A DNA stretch of 34,793 bases from Clostridia bacterium (GCA_017409455.1 JAFQSS010000007.1:1-34793); one strand, 5' to 3'. Positions 16,075 to 26,736 are shown, numbered from the stretch's first letter. Program-made: numbers and translations. The notes: generated by a model from the sequence alone, not told the origin.

Positions 16075-16489
16075 AAAACCAGGTATATTGCAAATATTAA
16101 TTCAAAACAATTCTAAAAATCTTCTCAAAATTTATCGAATTTTGTAAAAAAAATCTCAAATAAAAATTTTATTCTATTTTTTTCCAAAAAATGCTAGAAA
16201 TATGCTAAAAACACTTGAAAAAGTTTACATAAACGTATATAATTAATGTATATGGGGTAATAGATTTTAAACAAGACACATTGTTATAAAAATGTCATAA
16301 AAATGTAATTTTTTAAAGCATAATTCTGTGTTTTGTGTTTCCGTATACACATTTTATAGTTTTTAATAATTTATAATATATATTAAAGAAAACATATATT
16401 GACATTAAGCGATAAAAATGTAAGAATAATGCTATATTAATATATTTATAGCTAATTAAATATAATAATTTTATTTGGGAGGAACTACT
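16075..16489. other. Long AT-rich intergenic region before surface genes
   Basis: About 415 bases with no convincing gene. It holds A/T tracts and a TTGACA at 16399-16404 without a good -10 at the right distance (AAGAAT at 17 bases). AT-rich inverted stretches occur around 16340-16480. It presumably contains the promoter and long leader of the surface-protein genes. I saw no riboswitch or CRISPR-like structure. Confidence 0.5.
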
Positions 16490-19400
16490 ATGTTTGGTAA
16501 TTTAAAAAATTTAAACAAAGGGAGAATAAGAGTAAAACTTATAGCAATAATGCTTGTAATGACATTAACATTTGCTAATTTTGCATTAGTTGGTTCGCAC
16601 ATCAGTGAAGTTATAGCAGCAGGAATTGACTTAGGATCTCAAACAACAGAAACTAACAGCGAAAATGTTAGCTTTGATGTGTATTTTGAAAAAACTGAAA
16701 CTGGTACTATAAGAGAAAAAGAAGCAGAAATAAATTCAGAAGATGTGAATTTAAATATATCAGTGAATGTAAAAAATGAGGGATATTTACAAAATGCAGT
16801 ATTAGAACTTTTAAATTCAAACTTTGAATTTAAGAACGATCCAGAAAAAACAACTTATAATTTAGATAAAATACAAGCAAATGATGGAATAACTGTAAGA
16901 ATACCAGTAGTAGCAAAAAAAGATGAAGCTTATAACTTAAGCTTATTAAACATGCAAAGCCAAATAAAATTAACAGGAGAATATGTAGCTGCAAATGGAA
17001 CTATAACAGATATTGAAACAATAAAAGCAGTACAAATAAAATGGACAACAGATTCAATAACTGAAGATGATATAGAGTTAGAAAAAAGTATAATCACAAA
17101 TAAGGTATATAGCATTAATGGATCTAATAAAAGAATTGTTCAAATGTTAGTAACAATAAAACTAAAAGATAATAAGGCACCAGTGCACGCATCAGGTATT
17201 TCTATAAAAAATCCTGAGACAGGAATAGAACCAGAAGAAGTAAAAGTTGCAGCATATAGTACAAAAGCTACTAATGGAAGAACATATTTAGAATTTAATG
17301 ATGGTGAAACAAGTACATGGGAATATGGATTAACATATGATGGGGAAGATAGATATAATGCAACAAATATAGTAGCATTTAACTACCCAGATAACAACAA
17401 TGAAGTATATTGGGAAAAAGACTGCGCAGATGAATATGTTGTTACATATGTATATGATGGAAATACAGAAGTATCTTCATTTAATTGTGATATAACAGCT
17501 ATGGTATTATTACATGGAAGAACAGACGAGGAAGATTACTTAGAAAAAACAAATACATTGACAGTGGAAAAATTAGAAGAAATAGGAGATGTAATAAATC
17601 TAAAAACTGAAATATCAGAAAACATATATAAGGGAAAACTATATATAAATGGAGAAACTACATATGAAATAAAAAACAGCTTATATATACCATATAGCAA
17701 TGTTATAAAAACAATTGCAACTACAGAAGGAGATTTAGATCGATTAATAGATGTAGAAGGAAACTATATAGATGAAGAAGATGGGGTAGAAATTTATTAT
17801 AAATCGATAAAAGTAAATGCAGCACAAGCTAGAAAAGTATTAGGAACAACAGGAACAATAAAAATATATGATATATACAGTGATGAAATGCCAAAAATAG
17901 GAGAAATAGTATTGTCAGAAGAGCCTGAAGAAGAATACTATGAAATTTCTTTTGAGAATTTAGAAAAAGAAGTAAATGTGGTTGGAATATTAACTTCTCC
18001 TGCACAAACAGAAGGAATACTAGATATTATTATAGAAAAAACAATAAAAGTATCAGAACCAGAAATAATACCAAGCATATCAAAACTAACAGTTAATCAA
18101 GCAATGACAGCAATTAATGTAGTTGCAGAACCAACAGATGATGTAGGCGAAAGTGATATTATAGCAGTTCAGTCAAATGAAAGCAGTGCAAACTTTTTAG
18201 AACCTGTAACAACATTTGATATATCTTTAGACAAAAACACATTATCTACACAAGTAGAAAATGAATTAGAAATTACAACAGAATTAAAATCAAACGAAAG
18301 TAGAAATAAATTATTTGGAGATTCTACAACAATAAAAATAGAATTACCTAAAGAAATAACAGAAGCAAGTTTAGAAAATATAACACCAGTATTATATGAT
18401 GATGAACTTACTTTAGATGCAGAAGCATCAAAAATAGTAACAAATAGTGAAACTGGGAATAAAGAATTAGTAATAGTAGTTAAAGGACCACAAACAAAAT
18501 ATAATACTTCAACACAAAATGCTACTATAAAAGCAAACTTAAAAGTAAAAACAAATGAATTTATGGCAAGCAAAGATGTAGTAATTACAGCTACATGTAT
18601 TAATGGTGCAGAAAATGTTCAAAGCAAAGAAAATGTAAAACTAGTTTCTAAAACAGGATTAATTACAAGAAACACTTTAACACTAGGAGAAAATATAATT
18701 AAAGAGATAAATAACAACAATTTAAGTGCTAATATTACAGAAAGTACAAATGCAAATATTAGTACAACAATTTTAAATAATTTTGGAGAAAATATTTCTA
18801 ATATTAATATAGTAGGAAATATTCCAGAAGGAGCAACATTAACAAATGCTATTTTAAGTGGCGCAGAAGGCGTAACAGTATCATATTCAGAAGATTCAAA
18901 CACTTGGGTAACAGAAGTAGCAGATTATAGTAAAGTAAAATTTTTCAAAATTAGTTTAGCAGAATTAGTAAATGGAGAAACAGTTGATTTAAATTATGCA
19001 TTAAATATAAATGTAGATTCAATAGAAGAAAATGTTGCATTAGTAAACAATTTAAATGTAGGTTTTACAATTAATGAACAAGAAAAGCAAGAAACAATTA
19101 AATTTACTTTAAATGTAATAAAAAATGAAGTAGAACCAGAAAATCCAGAAACACCTGTTGATCCAGAACAACCAGTTGATCCAGAAGAACCAGTAATACC
19201 ACAGGATGAAGTAACAATTGCAATAACACCAAAAACTACAACAAATACATTACATGAAGGACAAGTAGTAACATATGAAATAAAAGTAACAAATACAAGT
19301 GCTCAAACACTAAACAATGTTACATTAGATTATATTGTGCCACAAGGGGCTGTAGTTACAGACCTTACATATGCACAAGCAACAGAAATGACATTTACAG

Positions 19401-21445
19401 ATAGTGAAATTACAAATAAACAATGGACAATAGAAACACTTAATTCAAATAAATCAATAACTAAAGAAATTACTTTAAGAATTAAAGATGGAGCAACAGA
19501 GATTGTAAATAGTGCTAATTTAAAAGATTCAGAAGGAACAATAATTGCACAATGCACAAATCAAGCAGTAAGTGTAATTGAAGGTGATTTAACAGCAAGA
19601 ATGTCTAGAAGAGACAATCTAGATATACCACTAAGTAATGGAAGTACAATACAATATATTGTAATAGTAACAAACAATACTAACTTTACAATGAACAATG
19701 TAGCTATTACATCACAAGTTCCAAATCAAACTGAGTGGATAGAAGATTCAGAATATAATCAAGATTGGAATTATAATGAAAATACAAGAAATGTAAATTA
19801 TACAATTGATACATTAAATCCAGGAGAAACAAAAGATATAAGGTTTGAGGTAAAAGTAGCTAGATTAGAAAACAATTCAGCTGAAACAGAAATAGAAAAT
19901 ATAGCAGTTGTTAAAACATCTAATGGGAAACAATATGAAACAAATATTTATACAAGTATAGTTCTTGTTCCTAAATGGAATATAAATATGACATCAACAA
20001 GTAATGAGAACTTAAAAGAAGGCGAAACTATAAAATACATAATAAAAGTATTAAATAGTGGGAAAAGACGTTCAGTTGTTTCAGTTATAGATGATATTCC
20101 AAACGAAATAGCTATTAACAGAGTAACTTATTATATAGGAACACAAAACAAAAACAGTTTACCACTTTCAGATAATAAAGTTAATGTTATATATCCAGTC
20201 GATATAGGAGAAACATTAACAATTGAAATAGAAGGAACTATAGAACAATTAGAAGATTCAGTATTATCTAAACAAATAGCAAATGTTGCAAAAATAAATT
20301 TAGGTGATGGAGAATATTTAGAATCAAATAAAATAGTTAATACAATTATAAATAAAGACAACCAAAATAATCCTAACGACCCAAGCAATCCAGGAGATTC
20401 AAATAATCCAAGTAACCCAGGAGAGTCAAATAATCCTAGTGAAGCAGAAAAAAATACTATATCAGGATTAGCATGGTTAGATGAAAATAAAAATGGTATA
20501 AGAGATAACCAAGAAAAAGTATTACAATCACTAAAAGTTTTATTATTAGATAATAAAGGAAATGTAAAAGTAGAGACAGAAACATCTTTAACAGGTACAT
20601 ATAAATTTGCAGATATTGAAAATGGTGAATATATTGTAGTATTTAAATATGATTCACAAAAATATGGAGTTACAAAATATCAAGTAGAAGGTGGAACTAA
20701 TACTATAAATTCAGATGCAATAAGCAGAGAATTACTATTAAACAACGAAAATGTATTAGTAGGTATGACAGATACAATTAAAATAGAAAACAATGGAGCA
20801 GCATCTATAGACATAGGATTAATAGAAAATCCACAATTCGACTTAAGCTTAAATAAATACATTTCAAAAGTAGTAACAACAAATAAAGAAGGAACAACTA
20901 CATATGAATACGAAAATACAGAGCTTGCCAAAGTAGAACTTGGAGCAAAATATATAGCAGGCACAGTATTATTAGTAGAATACGAAATAGAAGTATCTAA
21001 TGATGGAGATGTAAATGCATATGTAACAGATATTGTAGACTATCTACCAAGTGAATTAGAATTTAATTCAGAAATGAATTCAGAATGGTATTTAGGAACA
21101 GACAATAACTTACATTACATGGCATTAGATCCAGAAGCAATAGAACCAGGAAAAACACAAAAAGTAAAATTAGTATTGACAAAAACATTGAAAAACAATA
21201 GTGCAGGAACAATAGAAAACACAGCAGAAATTGGAGAAGGAATAAACTTAGAAGGAATAAAAGAAATTGATTCTACAGCAGGTAATAAGCAAGATGGAGA
21301 AGATGATTTAGCAAAAGCAACTTTAATCATTTCAATTAGAACAGGTAGTCCAATAATGTATATTGGAATTGTACTAGCAAGTATGATAATCTTAGGAACT
21401 GGAATTTATATAATAGATAAAAAAGTTCTGAAAGTAAGAATATAG
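16490..21445 (+). CDS. Giant DUF11/SdrD-B surface protein
   Basis: A predicted secreted, membrane-anchored surface protein of 1651 residues. The N-terminal signal sequence spans ~16-44 (basic start, then KLIAIMLVMTLTFANFALV). Beta-rich adhesin-like domains follow. A Pro-rich spacer (PENPETPVDPEQPVDPEEP, ~885-905) leads into DUF11-type repeats (~910-1285; for example YEIKVTNTSAQTLNNVTLDY). A second spacer of NPSNPGE type leads to an SdrD-B-like domain starting SGLAWLDENKNGIRDNQEK (~1325) and a last DUF11-like unit. The end is IISIRTGS, a membrane helix and a basic tail, with no LPXTG. I choose ATG 16490, after GGGAGG, over an upstream TTG that overlaps that site. It probably forms an operon with the next gene, 16 bases downstream. 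Confidence 0.85.
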   Translation: MFGNLKNLNKGRIRVKLIAIMLVMTLTFANFALVGSHISEVIAAGIDLGSQTTETNSENVSFDVYFEKTETGTIREKEAEINSEDVNLNISVNVKNEGYLQNAVLELLNSNFEFKNDPEKTTYNLDKIQANDGITVRIPVVAKKDEAYNLSLLNMQSQIKLTGEYVAANGTITDIETIKAVQIKWTTDSITEDDIELEKSIITNKVYSINGSNKRIVQMLVTIKLKDNKAPVHASGISIKNPETGIEPEEVKVAAYSTKATNGRTYLEFNDGETSTWEYGLTYDGEDRYNATNIVAFNYPDNNNEVYWEKDCADEYVVTYVYDGNTEVSSFNCDITAMVLLHGRTDEEDYLEKTNTLTVEKLEEIGDVINLKTEISENIYKGKLYINGETTYEIKNSLYIPYSNVIKTIATTEGDLDRLIDVEGNYIDEEDGVEIYYKSIKVNAAQARKVLGTTGTIKIYDIYSDEMPKIGEIVLSEEPEEEYYEISFENLEKEVNVVGILTSPAQTEGILDIIIEKTIKVSEPEIIPSISKLTVNQAMTAINVVAEPTDDVGESDIIAVQSNESSANFLEPVTTFDISLDKNTLSTQVENELEITTELKSNESRNKLFGDSTTIKIELPKEITEASLENITPVLYDDELTLDAEASKIVTNSETGNKELVIVVKGPQTKYNTSTQNATIKANLKVKTNEFMASKDVVITATCINGAENVQSKENVKLVSKTGLITRNTLTLGENIIKEINNNNLSANITESTNANISTTILNNFGENISNINIVGNIPEGATLTNAILSGAEGVTVSYSEDSNTWVTEVADYSKVKFFKISLAELVNGETVDLNYALNINVDSIEENVALVNNLNVGFTINEQEKQETIKFTLNVIKNEVEPENPETPVDPEQPVDPEEPVIPQDEVTIAITPKTTTNTLHEGQVVTYEIKVTNTSAQTLNNVTLDYIVPQGAVVTDLTYAQATEMTFTDSEITNKQWTIETLNSNKSITKEITLRIKDGATEIVNSANLKDSEGTIIAQCTNQAVSVIEGDLTARMSRRDNLDIPLSNGSTIQYIVIVTNNTNFTMNNVAITSQVPNQTEWIEDSEYNQDWNYNENTRNVNYTIDTLNPGETKDIRFEVKVARLENNSAETEIENIAVVKTSNGKQYETNIYTSIVLVPKWNINMTSTSNENLKEGETIKYIIKVLNSGKRRSVVSVIDDIPNEIAINRVTYYIGTQNKNSLPLSDNKVNVIYPVDIGETLTIEIEGTIEQLEDSVLSKQIANVAKINLGDGEYLESNKIVNTIINKDNQNNPNDPSNPGDSNNPSNPGESNNPSEAEKNTISGLAWLDENKNGIRDNQEKVLQSLKVLLLDNKGNVKVETETSLTGTYKFADIENGEYIVVFKYDSQKYGVTKYQVEGGTNTINSDAISRELLLNNENVLVGMTDTIKIENNGAASIDIGLIENPQFDLSLNKYISKVVTTNKEGTTTYEYENTELAKVELGAKYIAGTVLLVEYEIEVSNDGDVNAYVTDIVDYLPSELEFNSEMNSEWYLGTDNNLHYMALDPEAIEPGKTQKVKLVLTKTLKNNSAGTIENTAEIGEGINLEGIKEIDSTAGNKQDGEDDLAKATLIISIRTGSPIMYIGIVLASMIILGTGIYIIDKKVLKVRI

Positions 21446-21461
21446 GTAAGGAGGTAGAAAA

Positions 21462-24400
21462 ATGAAGAAAATATTAAAAGTTACTTTAGTTATAATGTTA
21501 ATCTTATCTACCATAGTATTAATACCTAAAACAGAAGAAGCAGATAGTTCTTCTGGTAGTACAGTGATATATAAAAGAGACGGAGAAAATTGGGATAACG
21601 GAGCAGGGAATCCTATAAAATGGGATGGAGAAAACTTTAAATGGATAGAAAATTCAAAACAAAAAGATTCATTAAGTTTTTCAGGATCAGATATGTTTGC
21701 TAATGGAAATATATTTTGCTTGAGTCTAGCTCAAAGTACTGCAAGTGGACAGTCATATGGAATTCAAAAAGAATTTATATTTGATGGAAACAAAATAACG
21801 AAAAGAATTAAAGGTAATGATGGAAAAATAACAAAAACTGAAACTACTGATGCTGAGTGCATAAAATTTGCAAAAGGGTTAGCATATATTTTAGCATATA
21901 ATTCAAGCTATAATAGAGCCCCTGTTTTTAATAAAGCTCCTGATTCTACAACAGACGGGTGGTTTAGTAATGTTGGTTACCTTCCAGGAAATGATCCTAA
22001 GCAATTAGCTTTATGGGCTTATTTAAATGATTATGTTGACATTACTGCTGTGACTAACTTCTTCGAGGGAATGATATATTCTTTACCTACATCTACTACA
22101 GGTGCACGTTTAATAATAGAAAAAGATAGTAGTGGGAACATAGTCAGTTTTAAACATTCTAACACCTCTGAAATTACCTTTACTAAAAGTGAAGAAGCGG
22201 TAGAAATATATGATACTGCGAAAGATTTTAATGGAACAGGAAATTTTAAAATTTATCATTTATATAATAATAATCATCAAGATTTATTACTTACAGAGAT
22301 TTCAAATAGTGTTGATAGCGTAGATGTGACTTTAAGTTTTAAAAAACAAGATTTTAATGGAAGAGATTTAAGTGGAGCAACAATAAGTTTAAAAGCTGTA
22401 GATAATGTTTCTTCATTAACTGCTAATTCTTTAGGATTGGGAACAGGAAGTGTTACAGTAACACCAAAATCAAATACAGGTAAATTTGAAATAAAAGTTA
22501 CTGAAACAGGTGTGCCAGCTAATTATGTAGGAATGAGTGGAGAAGCTACTTTAACAGTAACATATGATACAACTACAGGAGCAGTTACAGGAATAAGTAG
22601 TAATAATGGAAATATTGGAATAGCTACAAATAAAACTGTTATAGTAAAAAACAAACCAAAAGCTAATTTAATTATAAATAAAACAGATTCATTAATAGGA
22701 ATCAAATTAAAAGATGCTAATTTTAGAGTTACATTGACTAATGTAGCATCTATTGAAGGATATTCTGGTTCACCATCTTTAATTGATGTAACAACAGATA
22801 GTAATGGACAAATAAAATTAACAGGAATTGTACCAAGTGATACTACAAAAAGCATAACAGCAACAATTACTGAAACTAAAGCTCCAACAGCTACAGGACA
22901 TCATTATGGGGTGGCAGCTCCAGTAACAGTAACAATGACATACAGTAATGGCGCTTGGACAGCATCAGGTGCATCAATTTCTGGCAATACAGCATCTGTA
23001 GGAATCCAAAATGTTCCGTTAATTAACTTAAGCGGTAATGTTTGGCAAGATGGACAAATAGGAGAAAAAGATGTAGCTGGACCAAACGGATTGAAAGATA
23101 ATGGAGAAAAGAATCTTGAAGGTGTAATTGTAGAACTTTATAGTATGCGAGATAAAAATGTTATAAAGACTACTACAACAGATAGTAATGGTAACTATAA
23201 CTTTACAAATGTAAGCAAAACAAGTGAAGGATATAAAATAAGATTTAAGTATAATGGAATTCATTATTACACAACATCAACTGCAGCGGGAGTATCCAAA
23301 GGAACAGAAGTTAGCAGAACACAATTCAACAATAGATTTAAAACAATAGGAGTAGGCCAATCTAATGATGGTACAGCATTAACTTATACATATGCAAATC
23401 AAAAATCAACATTAAATGCAACAATAGCAGGACATACAATAGGAACCACAGATGCAAAATTCCAAATGAGTGCAGAAACACCAGTATATACTGGTACAAC
23501 AGAAGGAATAAGTTGTGGACTTGTTAAAAAAGAATTTGATTTAGCATTAGGAACAGATGTAGAAAAAGCTACTTTAAAAGTTAATGATAAAGAAGTAACA
23601 TATGAATATGCTCAAATTATGAATGGAGAATTAGCAGATAAAAGATTAGATGAAATATTACAAAATAAATCTGCTACAGATGTATATTATAATTTATATT
23701 TATATACATCTGACTATAACTATAGAATATCAGACTATAAAACAGGTGATGAAACAATTAATAATAATTTAAATTCATCTGATAATGAAGTTAATAATTA
23801 CGATGACTTAAAAGAACTAGAAGTATATATAACATATTCAGTAATACTAAAAAATCAAACAACATATAATGCTACAGTAGATGAATTTGTATATTATTAT
23901 GATGCAGTATATACACCTATGTTTGAGGATGAAGATGAGATTGATGGATATAAAGTTACATCTATTGGAAATAATAAGATTACTTTTGAAAATGTTAGTG
24001 GAAATGAATTGTCAGAATCAAATAATTATAGAAAAGAAATTGAACTAACATTTAGAGTAAATAAAGATGCAAATAGTAATGTAATATTAAAAGATAATGC
24101 TACAAATATAGCAGAAATAACAAAATATTCTACACAGCAAGGTGGATTAATTGATAAAGATTCAGCACCAGGAAATGGAATAACAAATAATTCAATTAGC
24201 AACTATGAAGACGATACTGATCAAGCGAAAGGAATAAATATATCTTTAAAACAAGATAAAATTAGAACAATAACTGGTACAGTATTTGATGATAAGGATA
24301 AAGATGGTTCTTTAAATAATGAAAATACACCAGTAAATGACGTAATAGTACAACTTATTGAAATAAAGAAAATAGGTGGACAATATTACGAATACATCTG

Positions 24401-25913
24401 GCAAGAAACAAGAAGTGGAAATAACCAAGTTAAAACTACAGCGAGAAATGGATATGAAGGAACTGCATACACAAATAGTGTACAAGCTGGAAGCGGACAA
24501 TATGAATTTAAAGACTTCATACCAGGAAACTATATTATAAGATTTATCTATGGTGATGGAAGGGCATATGATTTAACAGATAATATAAAAACATATAATG
24601 GACAAGATTACAAATCAACAATAGATACAAAATATAATGAAGAGTGGTATAATACAGCAGGATATACAGAGGGACAATCAGTTGCAAGAGACAATGAAGG
24701 AAGAAGATTAGAAGTAATGGCATATTCAAGCATGATTAATGGAGAAATAGGAAATGCATTAGCAGAAAAAACTGCATTAGACAAAACATGGATGTGCGCA
24801 GAGACATCAAGAATTAATATTCCAGTAGATAATGGAACTTCAGACAATATAGTTACATTTGAAAATGTAAACTTCGGTTTAACATTAAGACCACAAACAA
24901 AATTAGTATTAGAAAAACATATAACAGGATTAAAAATAACACCAAATGGAGTAGGAGTTCAATCAATAATAGATGCAACAAAAGATATAGAAGCATATTA
25001 TGATGAAAATACAGATAATGATGCTCCAACAGGTATAACAACAGGACTTGCAACAATTGCATCTGACAGAAATAACAGAGGATTCTGGAAAGTAGAAACA
25101 GATATTGAAGAATTAGCACAAGGAGCTCAGTTAGAAGTTGAATACACATATGTAATAAAAAATGATGGTGAAAAAGATTACTTATCAAGCAATTTAATAG
25201 AAAACTATATAAATGATAACGTAAACTATACTGAGTATCTAAATGGTAAAGCAGGAGAGGTTAAAACTAATACAAAAGGAAATACACAGTTATATGGTGG
25301 ATATTTAGGACAATACTACTATACTGGAAATGTTGGAACAAGTGATGCAGAAGTATTATCAAGAGTAGAAACTATAGAAGAAGCATTAAACAATCAAGTA
25401 AAATATGATGAAGAAATATCTGGAGCAGATTTTGCAAAAGTAAATACAGAAAATGCTTCAGAAAAAGTTTACAATTCAGATGGAATTTTAGTAGATAGAA
25501 GTATTGAAACAGTAATTAAAAACACATCTGCAAGTAAAGCATTAGCAGCAAATCAAGCAGATTACACAAAAACACTAAAATTAGCTACAGTATTATCAGC
25601 ATCAACAAATGGAGAACTTGGAGCAAACATACCAAGCTATATTGCAGAAGTAACATCATATTCAAATGCAGCAGGTAGAAGAAATATGGAAGCAGAACCA
25701 GAAAACTTAAGTTACGTACATAGTGAAGATACAAGAAAAACAATGGAAAACAGTAATGAAGAAGATGAATTCTGGGGAGAACAAATCATAATTTCTAAAC
25801 CAACAGGAGAAGACAAACTTACAACATTACAAATAGCATTAATAGCAATAGCTTCAGTAGCAGTAATAGGAGCTGGAATAGTACTAATTAAAAAATTCGT
25901 ATTAAAAAAATAA
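21462..25913 (+). CDS. Giant SpaA/SdrD-B surface protein, possible thioester adhesin
   Basis: A secreted, anchored protein of 1483 residues. Signal sequence ~1-27 (KKILKVTLVIMLILSTIVL). The ~30-200 region has Cys86 (NIFCLSLAQS) and KQLALWAYL with Gln181, which resemble the Cys-Gln pair of thioester adhesin domains; this is tentative. SpaA/Cna-B-like units follow (~285-400 and ~400-515). SdrD-B-like domains begin near LSGNVWQDG (~523) and ITGTVFDDKDKDGSLNN (~936). The C-terminus has IISKPTGED, a helix (~1455-1475) and KKFVLKK, with no LPXTG. It starts after AAGGAGG, 16 bases behind the previous gene, and ends at a hairpin terminator. Likely cell-surface attachment; the ligand is unknown. Confidence 0.84.
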   Translation: MKKILKVTLVIMLILSTIVLIPKTEEADSSSGSTVIYKRDGENWDNGAGNPIKWDGENFKWIENSKQKDSLSFSGSDMFANGNIFCLSLAQSTASGQSYGIQKEFIFDGNKITKRIKGNDGKITKTETTDAECIKFAKGLAYILAYNSSYNRAPVFNKAPDSTTDGWFSNVGYLPGNDPKQLALWAYLNDYVDITAVTNFFEGMIYSLPTSTTGARLIIEKDSSGNIVSFKHSNTSEITFTKSEEAVEIYDTAKDFNGTGNFKIYHLYNNNHQDLLLTEISNSVDSVDVTLSFKKQDFNGRDLSGATISLKAVDNVSSLTANSLGLGTGSVTVTPKSNTGKFEIKVTETGVPANYVGMSGEATLTVTYDTTTGAVTGISSNNGNIGIATNKTVIVKNKPKANLIINKTDSLIGIKLKDANFRVTLTNVASIEGYSGSPSLIDVTTDSNGQIKLTGIVPSDTTKSITATITETKAPTATGHHYGVAAPVTVTMTYSNGAWTASGASISGNTASVGIQNVPLINLSGNVWQDGQIGEKDVAGPNGLKDNGEKNLEGVIVELYSMRDKNVIKTTTTDSNGNYNFTNVSKTSEGYKIRFKYNGIHYYTTSTAAGVSKGTEVSRTQFNNRFKTIGVGQSNDGTALTYTYANQKSTLNATIAGHTIGTTDAKFQMSAETPVYTGTTEGISCGLVKKEFDLALGTDVEKATLKVNDKEVTYEYAQIMNGELADKRLDEILQNKSATDVYYNLYLYTSDYNYRISDYKTGDETINNNLNSSDNEVNNYDDLKELEVYITYSVILKNQTTYNATVDEFVYYYDAVYTPMFEDEDEIDGYKVTSIGNNKITFENVSGNELSESNNYRKEIELTFRVNKDANSNVILKDNATNIAEITKYSTQQGGLIDKDSAPGNGITNNSISNYEDDTDQAKGINISLKQDKIRTITGTVFDDKDKDGSLNNENTPVNDVIVQLIEIKKIGGQYYEYIWQETRSGNNQVKTTARNGYEGTAYTNSVQAGSGQYEFKDFIPGNYIIRFIYGDGRAYDLTDNIKTYNGQDYKSTIDTKYNEEWYNTAGYTEGQSVARDNEGRRLEVMAYSSMINGEIGNALAEKTALDKTWMCAETSRINIPVDNGTSDNIVTFENVNFGLTLRPQTKLVLEKHITGLKITPNGVGVQSIIDATKDIEAYYDENTDNDAPTGITTGLATIASDRNNRGFWKVETDIEELAQGAQLEVEYTYVIKNDGEKDYLSSNLIENYINDNVNYTEYLNGKAGEVKTNTKGNTQLYGGYLGQYYYTGNVGTSDAEVLSRVETIEEALNNQVKYDEEISGADFAKVNTENASEKVYNSDGILVDRSIETVIKNTSASKALAANQADYTKTLKLATVLSASTNGELGANIPSYIAEVTSYSNAAGRRNMEAEPENLSYVHSEDTRKTMENSNEEDEFWGEQIIISKPTGEDKLTTLQIALIAIASVAVIGAGIVLIKKFVLKK

Positions 25914-25924
25914 TACATAATATT

Positions 25925-25962
25925 AAGATAGACTAAAGGGACAAACCCCTTTAGTCTATCTT
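25925..25962 (+). terminator. Terminator of surface operon (degraded REP-like hairpin)
   Basis: AAGATAGACTAAAGGG pairs with CCCTTTAGTCTATCTT around ACAAAC, followed by TTTTATTTTT. The arm AGACTAAAGGG also occurs in the repeat at 6-86, so this is probably a decayed member of that family acting as a terminator. Confidence 0.8.
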
Positions 25963-26031
25963 TTTATTTTTTAGAATAGATTTAATTAAGACAAAAAAGA
26001 ATGAGAAATACAGGTATAAATAAGTCCAAAT

Positions 26032-26060
26032 TTGACATTTTATGTAAATAGTGGTATAAT
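26032..26060 (+). promoter_or_regulatory. Consensus promoter of Spo0A-like gene
   Basis: Perfect TTGACA (26032-26037), 17-base spacer, extended -10 TGGTATAAT (26055-26060). A hairpin AAGCC-AGT-GGCTT (26071-26083) sits at the predicted RNA 5' end, as in the 7348 gene. Confidence 0.85.
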
Positions 26061-26119
26061 ATAAGAGTACAAGCCAGTGGCTTGACGAAATTTTTATTTT
26101 TTTGGAGGTGCTCTTCGGT

Positions 26120-26710
26120 ATGAAAGAGACAAAGACAACAAAAGTAACAGCAGCAGAAACAAAGGATTTGATTGAAGGATTGAAAAAATCTGGATATACA
26201 GATTCAGCAATTTTGGAGTTTTTGACAAGCGAACATTCTGAAAAGGAAGAACTTGTAGAAAAACTTAAAGTTCGCGGCTATTCAGAACAAGCAATTTTAA
26301 AGTTGATTGTAAGTGAACAAGAATCAGAGGCAGAGCCAGAAGACCCTATGTCAGAGCAGGCACTTACCATCCGGGTAAGTGAGATTATGCATGAGATTGG
26401 TGTTCCAGCCCATATTAAGGGCTATCACTATCTCAGAGCTGCGATAGTAGACTCAATTATGGATAGTGAGATGATGACAAGCGTGACGAAGATTCTCTAT
26501 CCTACGATTGCAAAAAAATTCAACACCACATCATCACGTGTTGAGAGAGCAATTCGCCATGCGATTGAAGTGGCATGGGACAGAGGTGATGTCGATGTAT
26601 TGCAGACATATTTCGGCTACACTATCCAGAGTGTTCGTGGCAAACCTACAAACTCTGAGTTTATTGCGATGATTTCTGATAAACTCCGATTAAAGTATTC
26701 CATGAAGTAA
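26120..26710 (+). CDS. Receiverless Spo0A-like transcription factor
   Basis: A 196-residue protein. The C-terminal ~105 residues match the Spo0A effector domain: [19 protein letters not shown], then [20 protein letters not shown] (the DNA-recognition region) and [17 protein letters not shown]. No receiver domain is present. Instead residues ~15-72 hold a duplicated motif: [19 protein letters not shown] and [19 protein letters not shown]. It should bind 0A-box-like DNA without phosphorelay control; target genes are unknown. ATG 26120 is chosen with GGAGG 11 bases upstream; an earlier in-frame TTG overlaps that site. Codons are GC-richer than neighbours (CGC, CGT, CGG, GCG). In-frame CGG at 26372-26374 is read without a shift; a +1 shift would meet TAA at once, before the DNA-binding domain. 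Confidence 0.88.
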   Translation: MKETKTTKVTAAETKDLIEGLKKSGYTDSAILEFLTSEHSEKEELVEKLKVRGYSEQAILKLIVSEQESEAEPEDPMSEQALTIRVSEIMHEIGVPAHIKGYHYLRAAIVDSIMDSEMMTSVTKILYPTIAKKFNTTSSRVERAIRHAIEVAWDRGDVDVLQTYFGYTIQSVRGKPTNSEFIAMISDKLRLKYSMK

Positions 26711-26736
26711 TACTTTTGAGTAATACTCCAAACACC

